DNA of 64,000 nucleotides from Chitinophagales bacterium (GTDB taxonomy: Bacteria > Bacteroidota > Bacteroidia > Chitinophagales > JADIYW01), in assembly GCA_019694955.1 (NCBI GenBank), contig JAIBAX010000017.1, positions 1 to 64,000 of the forward strand, written 5' to 3'. Under the pieces are notes generated by a model, which worked only from the letters and a program-made list of their open reading frames with translations, made no database searches and was not told the origin of the DNA. Below, piece by piece: positions 9,059 to 14,977 of this stretch. How positions within the stretch are numbered: position 1 is the stretch's first letter; each line of letters begins with the position of its first letter. The translations under genes and the position numbers were made by a program.

Positions 9059-9084
9059 TAGCTCAATGTTTAGGCATTGAGCTA
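9059..9084 (+). terminator. Terminator of the T9SS gene
   Basis: Perfect 10-bp stem TAGCTCAATG / CATTGAGCTA around the loop TTTAGG, followed by TTATTGTTTT. It is placed 35 bp after the T9SS gene stop. Confidence 0.75.
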
Positions 9085-9148
9085 TTATTGTTTTAGAGAA
9101 GAAGCAAAAAATTCTAATAATCTAATTGAAATAGGCGTAATCCCCCAA

Positions 9149-9174
9149 TAAAAAAAGGCATCCGAAGATGCCTT
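9149..9174 (-). terminator. Original tRNA-Glu terminator, now separated from the tRNA
   Basis: On the minus strand the sequence reads AAGGCATC-TTCG-GATGCCTT followed by a run of seven T: an 8-bp stem with a stable UUCG tetraloop. It lies 2 bp outside the left copy of the tRNA-Glu 3'-end repeat (9176-9192), in the position and orientation expected for the terminator of the leftward tRNA-Glu gene. The integrated element now separates the two by about 4.5 kb. Confidence 0.75.
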
Positions 9175-9175
9175 A

Positions 9176-9192
9176 GTAGCCCGTAGGGGAAT
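9176..9192. repeat. Left attachment-site copy (17 bp)
   Basis: GTAGCCCGTAGGGGAAT is identical to 13712-13728, where it forms the 3' end (acceptor stem and half the T arm) of tRNA-Glu. The match ends exactly at this boundary. This is the usual signature of a tyrosine-recombinase element integrated in a tRNA gene. Confidence 0.9.
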
Positions 9193-9249
9193 AAAATAAC
9201 CTTTATAACTTATTGAAATATAATGTTTTAAGCATTGTGTTTGAGTAAT

Positions 9250-9327
9250 GAGTAACAATAGAGTAACAAATTGTGTATAAAAAGGATAAAAAACAACTAA
9301 ACAATAACAAAAACAATGAGTAACAAA
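9250..9327. repeat. Left arm-type repeats of the element (3 copies)
   Basis: GAGTAACAA(A/T) occurs at 9250, 9261 and 9318 in the same direction, the first two 11 bp apart (one helical turn), 58-150 bp inside the left core repeat and upstream of the integrase gene. A matching cluster lies in the right end. This is the arrangement of arm-type binding sites of tyrosine recombinases, or of Xis sites; the third copy, just before the integrase promoter, could also give autoregulation. Confidence 0.65.
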
Positions 9328-9330
9328 ATG

Positions 9331-9338
9331 TATATTTG
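9331..9338 (+). promoter_or_regulatory. Integrase promoter -7 box
   Basis: TATATTTG fits TAnnTTTG exactly. It ends on the GTG at 9338, so that GTG is inside the promoter and the integrase must start at the ATG at 9359. An arm-type repeat (9318-9327) sits directly upstream. Confidence 0.5.
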
Positions 9339-9358
9339 TGAAACAAAATACAACCTAT

Positions 9359-10435
9359 ATGAGTGTTACTTTAAGGAAAAAAGCGAATAGGAATAAAACA
9401 CTTTCTACCTATTATTTGGATATATACCAAAACAATAATAGAACCTATGAATTTTTAAAACACCTTAAACATATTGAAAAACCTAAAAACGCTTTTGAGA
9501 GAGAGCAAAACAAAGAAAGTGAGAAACTGGCAAAACTTATTAAATCTAAAAGAGAACATGAGTTAGAAAGCAACGATTATAATATTACACCAAAGTTTAA
9601 ACAGAAGATTGATTTTATAGCTTTTTTTCAAGACTTCATAAATGCTTACACTAAAAGGGATAAAAGGATTGTAGAGGCTACATTTATAAAATTCAAAGAT
9701 TTTTTAAATGATTGTGAAATTCAACAATTAAATACTAACCAATTAGATGAGAGTATAGTATATGACTTTAAGACATATTTAGAACAAAATCTAAATGGAG
9801 AAAGCCCTGCCAATTATTTCAAAAAATTTAAAATGCTAATAAAAACAGGAGTTAGAAAAAAGATATTTGTAAGCAACCCAGCCCAAGATATTACCATAAA
9901 GAAAAAGGATAGTATAAAAAAGGAGATACTTACAAATGAAGATATACAAATACTTGCCTCCACACCATTAACCAATAATGAGGTAAAAAGGGCTTTTTTA
10001 TTCTCTTTATTTACTGGTTTAAGATATTCAGATATAATAACCCTAAAATGGCAAAATATTGACCTTAAAAATAAATTATTAAAGACAATTCAAGAGAAAA
10101 CTAAAGAGCAAGTAATTATTGAATTACACCAAACAGCGTTACAAATTTTAGGCGATCCAGCCAAAAATACAGACTTTGTTTTTTCTTTACCCTCACATAC
10201 AGCGTGTAATAAAAACTTAAAAAATTGGTGTAAGAAATCCGGCATAAACAAGCATATAACGTGGCATTGTGCAAGACATTCATTTGCTACCAACTTAATA
10301 TTTTATGGTGCTGATGTTAATACAGCGAGTAAATTATTAGGACATAATAGTTTAAGATACACCGAACGTTATACACATATAGTTAATTCACTAAAAGAGA
10401 AAGCAGTAAGCAATTTACCAAATATTAACCTTTAG
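9359..10435 (+). CDS. Tyrosine recombinase/integrase of the element
   Basis: 358 residues from the ATG at 9359. It catalyses integration and excision at the 17-bp att site. The N-terminal part (about 1-80) is a lysine-rich arm-binding domain, 85-190 a SAM-like core-binding domain, and the C-terminal part the catalytic domain. It has the catalytic Arg in FTGLRYSD (near 222), the Lys in the beta-hairpin region IQEKTKEQ, WHCARHSFAT (HxxR, near 302), the second His in LLGHNSLRYT and the tyrosine in TERYTHI (near 337). The set is complete, so the enzyme should be active. It is adjacent to the left att site, as usual. A downstream gene starts 3 nt after its stop. The layout resembles the Bacteroidota 'phage integrase SAM-like' group. 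Confidence 0.92.
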   Translation: MSVTLRKKANRNKTLSTYYLDIYQNNNRTYEFLKHLKHIEKPKNAFEREQNKESEKLAKLIKSKREHELESNDYNITPKFKQKIDFIAFFQDFINAYTKRDKRIVEATFIKFKDFLNDCEIQQLNTNQLDESIVYDFKTYLEQNLNGESPANYFKKFKMLIKTGVRKKIFVSNPAQDITIKKKDSIKKEILTNEDIQILASTPLTNNEVKRAFLFSLFTGLRYSDIITLKWQNIDLKNKLLKTIQEKTKEQVIIELHQTALQILGDPAKNTDFVFSLPSHTACNKNLKNWCKKSGINKHITWHCARHSFATNLIFYGADVNTASKLLGHNSLRYTERYTHIVNSLKEKAVSNLPNINL

Positions 10436-10438
10436 AGT

Positions 10439-11068
10439 ATGGAAAGTGATGGCAAATTCAACAAAAATTTTGTTGTAAATAGAATAAAAGAATATAATAT
10501 AGACTATTTAAACAATTATATTAAAGATAATTGTTTAGATGGAGATGTTAGTAGTTTTTTATTAAATGAATTAGAATTTATGGAAAATAAAATAAAGGAA
10601 AATATAAATTATGGTTTTGGTAAGCAATTATTTCAACACCAAAAAAAAATTATTTATGATTATTGCAAATTAAATAAAATTGATTTAAAAAATGGTTTTA
10701 CACCTCCACAAAATTTAACATTCAATAGTAAATTAATTGATAAACAAATTGACATAATTGTTGATTTAATTAATGATATTAAATTATTTGATATATATGT
10801 TGATAAAACAATTTTCAGCAACTTATTAGATTGCAACTTAAACCAGCCATTAAGTACTAATACAACCAACTTTACTCAACTATTCAATGAATTGAGTATA
10901 AAAAAATTTATTACAAATGAGTATCAATCTATTGTATCTAAAAGTAAATTATTTAAAGGTACAAGAGGTAAATTTATTACCGACAAAAATTTATCTTCTA
11001 CTTTACAAAAAATAGACAAGCATAATGAAGATATTATAAAAATTACTAACATTATTAAAAATCTATAA
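10439..11068 (+). CDS. Unknown 209-aa protein of the element
   Basis: It starts 3 nt after the integrase stop and is probably translated from the same message. The sequence is highly AT-driven (rich in Lys, Asn, Ile), mostly helical with no signal peptide or membrane segment, and no motif I recognise. The C-terminal third (LFNELSIKKFITNEYQSI, FKGTRGKFITDKN) is the best-conserved-looking part and resembles the tail of small helical proteins that follow integrases or transposon genes in Bacteroidota. Composition is even lower in GC than the rest of the element, so it may be a later acquisition and a candidate cargo gene. Function unknown. Confidence 0.65.
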   Translation: MESDGKFNKNFVVNRIKEYNIDYLNNYIKDNCLDGDVSSFLLNELEFMENKIKENINYGFGKQLFQHQKKIIYDYCKLNKIDLKNGFTPPQNLTFNSKLIDKQIDIIVDLINDIKLFDIYVDKTIFSNLLDCNLNQPLSTNTTNFTQLFNELSIKKFITNEYQSIVSKSKLFKGTRGKFITDKNLSSTLQKIDKHNEDIIKITNIIKNL

Positions 11069-11153
11069 TATATTAAAACTTGTATTTTAGTTAGTACTAA
11101 TTAGTACCTAATTCCTACTAACTTTTTACTTTCTATTTCTATTCATTTTTACA

Positions 11154-11171
11154 CTTGTAATTACATACAAG
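11154..11171. promoter_or_regulatory. Palindrome upstream of the HTH gene
   Basis: CTTGTA-ATTACA-TACAAG is a perfect 6-bp inverted repeat with a 6-bp spacer, 45 bp before the start of the HTH/Xis-like gene, in the 148-bp AT-rich gap that separates the two transcription blocks of the element. It is a likely operator, possibly for the HTH protein itself; a GATTTTTG near-match to the -7 box follows directly. Confidence 0.4.
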
Positions 11172-11216
11172 GATTTTTGCAAAAGTCAATTTTTTAATTT
11201 TTAAAATATTGATAAA

Positions 11217-11468
11217 ATGAATTTAGAACAAAAAGAGGTACTTACCCTCAATGAAGTAAGCCAATATACAGGGCTATCCAAAAGCCACATTTACAAGTTA
11301 TGCAGTACTGGAGGCATACCCTTTTATAAGCCTTTCAACAAAGTAAATTACTTTGATAGGCAGGAGATTATAGACTGGTTAAAACAAAACCGAATAGCCA
11401 CCACAAAAGAACTGGAAACTAAAGCCTCCACATTTGTAACCTTAAAAAATGGAGGTGCAAAATGTTAG
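11217..11468 (+). CDS. Excisionase/AlpA-like helix-turn-helix protein
   Basis: 83 residues with an N-terminal winged HTH of the HTH_17/MerR-excisionase kind: LTLNEVSQYTGLSKSHIYKL, then the wing GGIPFYKPFNKVNYFDRQEI and a terminal helix IDWLKQ. Proteins of this type either help excision or regulate replication genes in integrated elements. The end overlaps the next gene by 7 nt, and its last codons supply an unusually good ribosome-binding site (GGAGGTG) for it, so the two are translationally coupled. The motif TTGATAAAAT overlaps its start codon. Confidence 0.85.
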   Translation: MNLEQKEVLTLNEVSQYTGLSKSHIYKLCSTGGIPFYKPFNKVNYFDRQEIIDWLKQNRIATTKELETKASTFVTLKNGGAKC

Positions 11469-12019
11469 TACAATATTTAAAACTGGTAATGTTACCCGAA
11501 GAGGTAAAAGCACAAAATAGCATTAAAGTAGGTGCAATAGTGCCAAGATATGATTGTATTGCAAGGGCTGGAAACGACTATAAAGGACTGGAGGCATTTA
11601 CCAACCACAAAGGGCAAATATATTTTAACCTTACACCAAGTAGGGAATTTATAGAAACCAATGGCAAACGTTATGCAGAATATTGTTTAACTGGAGGTAA
11701 AAGCCTAAATTTTGGTAGTTTATACAAGTTTGTAGATTACCCAAATTTTGCCTATTCATACCCAAATAAAAAGCCATTAATAGGGCAAAAAAGAGAGCCA
11801 AACCCTTTATACCCTTTTGGTAGTGATTTGTATTTAATGCTTACCGATAATGAATATAGCTTTTTTGAAATACTGGTAATTGAGGGAGGTAGAAATTTAG
11901 CCGAACACTATTTACAGCTTTTAATTGAGGGCTATTTTGATACTGAAATACAAAAATTGAGAAATGAGGCAAAACCGATTTATGAGTATGTAGGGCTAAA
12001 TGCTTATAGTAAGTTGTAA
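11462..12019 (+). CDS. Unknown 185-aa protein of the element
   Basis: It starts at the ATG at 11462 inside the end of the HTH gene, preceded by GGAGGTGCAAA, one of the few clear Shine-Dalgarno sites in the window. The protein has no signal peptide or TM helix. An N-terminal beta-rich part (KVGAIVPRYDCIARAGNDYK, GQIYFNLTPSREF) is followed by an aromatic-rich segment and the helical tail EGGRNLAEHYLQLLIEGYFD. Its place between an Xis-like gene and a rolling-circle Rep suggests a role in replication, such as a single-strand binding or accessory protein, but this is guesswork from position. No family recognised. Confidence 0.7.
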   Translation: MLVQYLKLVMLPEEVKAQNSIKVGAIVPRYDCIARAGNDYKGLEAFTNHKGQIYFNLTPSREFIETNGKRYAEYCLTGGKSLNFGSLYKFVDYPNFAYSYPNKKPLIGQKREPNPLYPFGSDLYLMLTDNEYSFFEILVIEGGRNLAEHYLQLLIEGYFDTEIQKLRNEAKPIYEYVGLNAYSKL

Positions 12020-12041
12020 CCATTAACAAATTTTATCAATT

Positions 12042-12983
12042 ATGTATGATACGATTAAATTTTGGTTGCCAAATGAAAGGATAAAAGATAGTGGGTATTT
12101 GCAAAGAGTACCCACACTTTTAACCAATGCTAAAGAAACCTATAAACAAGATACCGGAGAGGTTTATTATACTGGTAGCTTATTGGGAATGAGTGCAAGT
12201 ATTGGAAACGCTGGTATAAGTTTAAAAGGTAGTATTTGCAAAAGCTATCTAAAAGATAATTTCAAAACTCTTACAAGACAAGATACACAAAGAGCCATTG
12301 AGCAAATACAAGACTATACACATTTACCAATATTACAAGCCGATGTAAAGCAAATTGATTTTGCCCAAAATATCATAGTAAGCCAAAGCCCAAATACTTT
12401 TTATAATCTTTTAGGAGAGTGCCACCATTATACAAGATTAGAACAGCCGACAAGTATTTATTATCAAAATTCAATGAGGCAAAAAGTATTTTATAGCAAA
12501 GTAGATGAGGGCAAAGCCAAAGGGCAAATTTTGCCACCTATTTGGGCAAATAAATACATTTTAAGGTATGAGTTAAGATATACAAGTCGATTGCCTCAAC
12601 AATTCAATACAAGCCAAATACAAGCGTTTAATTTATTTGATGAGGCTTTTTATATTGGTATGGTAGAACGCTGGATAAATGAGTATGAAAACATTAATAA
12701 AAACAATTCAATTTTAAACCAAATGAATAGTAAAGCAATAAAAAAGCCAAATGATTATATAATGCAATTAGCGTTAATGAAAATCAATGAAATTGGAATA
12801 AATGGAGTACTGGAGGGTATAGAAGACTTGAAAGCCCAAAACCATTTTAAACACAAAGAATATTACAGCCGATTGAAAGCTGATATTAAAAAACTTTGCA
12901 CTACATACCAACCCGATCAGGCTAAAAGTTTAATAAATGAACTGGATAAAAAAGTAATGCAAGTGAAAGAGTATTACCGATAG
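12042..12983 (+). CDS. Phage/plasmid replication initiator, gpII/X family
   Basis: 313 residues. It resembles the Bacteroidota branch of the filamentous-phage gpII/gpX-like replication initiators (Phage_CRI type), which nick one strand to start rolling-circle replication. Signature segments are LTRQDTQRAIEQIQDYTHLP, VKQIDFAQNII, YTRLEQPTSIYYQN, KVFYSKVDEGKAKG and ILRYELRYTSRLPQQFN. Tyrosines in the last two segments are candidates for the nicking residue; the exact active site cannot be settled by eye. The leader carries ACAAATTTTATCAAT (12026-12040), repeated before the next gene. Its presence means the excised circle could replicate by itself. An orthodox double-strand origin could not be located. 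Confidence 0.85.
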   Translation: MYDTIKFWLPNERIKDSGYLQRVPTLLTNAKETYKQDTGEVYYTGSLLGMSASIGNAGISLKGSICKSYLKDNFKTLTRQDTQRAIEQIQDYTHLPILQADVKQIDFAQNIIVSQSPNTFYNLLGECHHYTRLEQPTSIYYQNSMRQKVFYSKVDEGKAKGQILPPIWANKYILRYELRYTSRLPQQFNTSQIQAFNLFDEAFYIGMVERWINEYENINKNNSILNQMNSKAIKKPNDYIMQLALMKINEIGINGVLEGIEDLKAQNHFKHKEYYSRLKADIKKLCTTYQPDQAKSLINELDKKVMQVKEYYR

Positions 12984-13043
12984 TTGTATTTAGTAAGATG
13001 TACTGATTGACAAATTTTATCAATAATATTAAATAATTACAGA

Positions 13044-13487
13044 ATGAAAGCAGAATATAACAGCAAATTAGATAAAAACATGGAGGCATTTATCCAATTA
13101 AGAATTGAGGGCAAAAGTTTTGATGAGATAGCCACCGAGTTAAAAACCACTAAACAAACCTTAATATGTTGGAATAAAAAGGAACTAATAAGAAATGCAA
13201 TAAATGAGGGCAAGGCATTTAAAATTAATACTCTTATTAAAACCTATCAATTTGATTTTACAAATAGATTAAAAACCTATTTAGAACTTTCAAAAAAAAT
13301 CAATACCGAGTTACTTAATAGAGATTTAACGGAAATAAACACCGATGTACTTTTAAAAATGAGTATTGCAAATGATTCAAGGATAAATGATATGATTCAA
13401 GGCAAAAAAATTGATGTAGGAGAAAGTGAAAATACAACCTATATGAATGATGGAGATAATTTTTTTGAGTTAAAATTTGATGAGTAG
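13044..13487 (+). CDS. HTH protein resembling phage terminase small subunit
   Basis: 147 residues. The N-terminal half holds a homeodomain-like HTH (FIQLRIEGKSFDEIATEL, KTTKQTLICWNKKELI), followed by a long helical region and an acidic, glycine-containing tail (GESENTTYMNDGDNFFEL). This layout is like terminase small subunits or transposase-type HTH proteins. Many phage satellites carry their own TerS to redirect packaging, so the resemblance matters, but it could equally be a simple DNA-binding regulator. It is the last gene before a strong terminator and follows the Rep gene by 60 bp with a shared leader motif. Confidence 0.6.
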   Translation: MKAEYNSKLDKNMEAFIQLRIEGKSFDEIATELKTTKQTLICWNKKELIRNAINEGKAFKINTLIKTYQFDFTNRLKTYLELSKKINTELLNRDLTEINTDVLLKMSIANDSRINDMIQGKKIDVGESENTTYMNDGDNFFELKFDE

Positions 13488-13531
13488 AGAAATAAAAACC
13501 AAAAACAAACCAATAATATGCCAAAATATTG

Positions 13532-13555
13532 AGCCTCCTAAAAGGAGGCTTTTTT
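13532..13555 (+). terminator. Terminator after the element's last gene
   Basis: An 8-bp GC-rich stem AGCCTCCT / AGGAGGCT with an AAA loop, followed by TTTTTATT. Classic intrinsic terminator 45 bp after the TerS-like gene. Confidence 0.85.
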
Positions 13556-13591
13556 ATTAACTGAATTATTTTACTGCCTTAAAATGAAAGT

Positions 13592-13622
13592 GAGTAACAA
13601 ATGAGTAACAAAAAGTAACAAA
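13592..13622. repeat. Right arm-type repeats of the element (3 copies)
   Basis: GAGTAACAAA at 13592 and 13603 and the variant AAGTAACAAA at 13613: 11 and 10 bp apart, same direction as the left-end copies at 9250/9261/9318, about 90-120 bp inside the right core repeat. Confidence 0.65.
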
Positions 13623-13663
13623 TAAAAGCCAAGAATAAACAAATAAAAACTTGATAAAATAAA

Positions 13664-13688
13664 AAAGTCCTTGAAAATCAAGGACTTT
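13664..13688. terminator. Bidirectional terminator supplied to tRNA-Glu by the element
   Basis: Stem AAAGTCCTTGA / TCAAGGACTTT (11 bp) with an AAA loop. On the minus strand it is followed by a T-rich tract, so it can end the leftward tRNA-Glu transcript that lost its own terminator (9149-9174) on integration. On the plus strand it also ends in T residues and can back up the element's terminator. Confidence 0.75.
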
Positions 13689-13711
13689 TTTAGATAAACT
13701 CATGCGGTTTT

Positions 13712-13728
13712 GTAGCCCGTAGGGGAAT
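13712..13728. repeat. Right attachment-site copy (17 bp, within tRNA-Glu)
   Basis: Identical to 9176-9192; it covers the 3' acceptor strand, discriminator base and part of the T arm of tRNA-Glu. The tRNA remains intact at this end. Confidence 0.9.
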
Positions 13729-13784
13729 CGAACCCCTCTTACCAGAATGAAAATCTGGTGTCCTAACCGATAGACGAACGGGCC
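13713..13784 (-). tRNA. tRNA-Glu (anticodon TTC)
   Basis: 72 nt on the minus strand, starting GGCCCGT and ending ACGGGCT plus discriminator A; CCA is not encoded in full. The anticodon stem CCAGA/TCTGG holds the loop TTTTCAT, giving anticodon TTC. The T arm GAGGGGTTCGATTCCCC is standard. It is the integration target of the 4.5-kb element to its left. Confidence 0.95.
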
Positions 13785-13890
13785 ATTTACTTTTTGGTAT
13801 GTCTTTCAAATAAATCCTTCCAGCACCACCTTTTCAAAAGCGAGTGCAAATATACGCTCTTTTTTTAATTATGCAATCTGTTAACAAAAA

Positions 13891-13925
13891 TTTTGCATAG
13901 GAAAATTCTTTTATGCTTACTTTTG
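13891..13925 (+). promoter_or_regulatory. gapA promoter
   Basis: TTTTG at 13891-13895 and TACTTTTG at 13918-13925, separated by 22 bp, fit the Bacteroidota -33/-7 pattern. Transcription would start near 13932, so the upstream ATG at 13893 cannot be the start of gapA; the ATG at 13941 is. Confidence 0.65.
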
Positions 13926-13940
13926 GAAAAAATGATCTTT

Positions 13941-14933
13941 ATGGCAAAGAAACGCATCGCAATTAACGGAATGGGCCGCATTGGCAGACTTTTATTGAAA
14001 ATACTCTTACAGCATGATTCAGTCGAAGTTGTAGCTATCAATGATCTTTCTCCGGATGATGACTTGCAATACCTGATAAAATACGATACCGCCCAACGCA
14101 ACCAACCGCAAGATGTTCGCGTCGAAGGAGAATACCTGGTTGTAAATGGTCATAAAATACAAAGCTTCGCTATCGCAGATCCCTTGCAATTGCCATGGAA
14201 AGACTTAAATATTGATATCGTTGTGGAATGTACCGGTATCTTTAGAAAAAGAGAAAAACTGGAAATGCACCTCACCGCAGGCGCAAAAAAAGTAGTGCTC
14301 TCCGCCCCGGCAAAGGGAGATATCAAAACGGTCGTGATTGGCATCAATGAGGATATTATTACACCCGAAGATACCATTCTCAGCAATGCTTCTTGTACTA
14401 CCAACTGCCTCGCCCCCATGGTACAAGTACTCGACGAGCTCTGTGGTATCGACCATGCCATCATGAATACCGTTCATGCTTATACCGGCGATCAAAACCT
14501 ACAGGATGCTATTCATAAATCAGACATGCGCCGTGCACGTGCCGCAGCCGAAAACATCGTACCGACAACTTCTAATGCTACTTCTACATTGGAAATCATT
14601 ATTCCAAAGATGAAAGGCAAGTTGACAGGTGGTGCCGTCCGTGTTCCGGTTATGGTGGGCTCTCTGACAGAACTCTATGCGAACGTTGCACGTTTGGTCA
14701 CAAAAGATGAAATTAATCAGGCCTTCTTAACAGCATCGCAAGGCAAGTTGAATAATATTTTGGCATATAATACAGATCCTATAGTATCCTCAGATATTAT
14801 CGGCAACACGCATTCTTGCATCTTTGATGCTGACTTAACCATTGTAATGGGCAATTTGGTTAAAATTACGGGTTGGTATGATAATGAATTTGGCTACGCC
14901 AGTCGTCTGGCAGAATTGGTGGAGATGGTATAG
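13941..14933 (+). CDS. gapA: Glyceraldehyde-3-phosphate dehydrogenase
   Basis: 330 residues. It oxidises glyceraldehyde-3-phosphate with NAD+ and phosphate to 1,3-bisphosphoglycerate in glycolysis. Visible are the Rossmann motif INGMGRIGR at the N-terminus, the active-site segment SNASCTTNCLAPM with the catalytic Cys, the HAYTGDQNLQDAIHKSDMRR segment with the phosphate-site RRARAAA, and the C-terminal WYDNEFGYASRL. The start MAKKRIAINGMG is chosen because the promoter (13891-13925) lies over the longer ORF's start. pgk follows after 44 bp, giving a glycolytic pair. Confidence 0.97.
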   Translation: MAKKRIAINGMGRIGRLLLKILLQHDSVEVVAINDLSPDDDLQYLIKYDTAQRNQPQDVRVEGEYLVVNGHKIQSFAIADPLQLPWKDLNIDIVVECTGIFRKREKLEMHLTAGAKKVVLSAPAKGDIKTVVIGINEDIITPEDTILSNASCTTNCLAPMVQVLDELCGIDHAIMNTVHAYTGDQNLQDAIHKSDMRRARAAAENIVPTTSNATSTLEIIIPKMKGKLTGGAVRVPVMVGSLTELYANVARLVTKDEINQAFLTASQGKLNNILAYNTDPIVSSDIIGNTHSCIFDADLTIVMGNLVKITGWYDNEFGYASRLAELVEMV

Positions 14934-14953
14934 TTATAGAATTAGTTTTTTTC

Positions 14954-14961
14954 TATTTTTG
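14954..14961 (+). promoter_or_regulatory. Possible internal pgk promoter -7 box
   Basis: TATTTTTG, an exact TAnnTTTG match, 17 bp before the pgk ATG. No spaced -33 box, so it may be a chance match in AT-rich DNA. Confidence 0.3.
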
Positions 14962-14977
14962 CCCAAATTTTATTGCC

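Larger units (their letters stand above)
9176..13728 (+). mobile_element. 4.5-kb integrative element in tRNA-Glu
   Basis: Bounded by a perfect 17-bp direct repeat (9176-9192 and 13712-13728) derived from the tRNA-Glu 3' end, so one repeat plus the interior is 4536 bp. All six genes point right: integrase, unknown 209 aa, Xis/AlpA-like HTH, unknown 185 aa, gpII/X-type replication protein and a TerS-like HTH protein. Interior sequence is much more AT-rich than the flanks. Phased GAGTAACAAA repeats occur inside both ends. There are no capsid, portal, conjugation, resistance or obvious cargo genes. It looks like a self-replicating satellite or integrative plasmid. The intact tRNA is kept at the right end and a new terminator (13664-13688) is supplied. 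Confidence 0.88.

Noticed and set aside
13020-13035. TAATATTA resembling the geminivirus/circovirus nick site, upstream of the TerS-like gene
   Set aside because: AT-rich chance match without the stem-loop context; gpII/X-type initiators use other sites.
13893-13940. N-terminal extension of gapA from the ATG at 13893
   Set aside because: The promoter -33 and -7 boxes (13891-13925) lie within it, and the family start MAKKRIAINGMG is at 13941.
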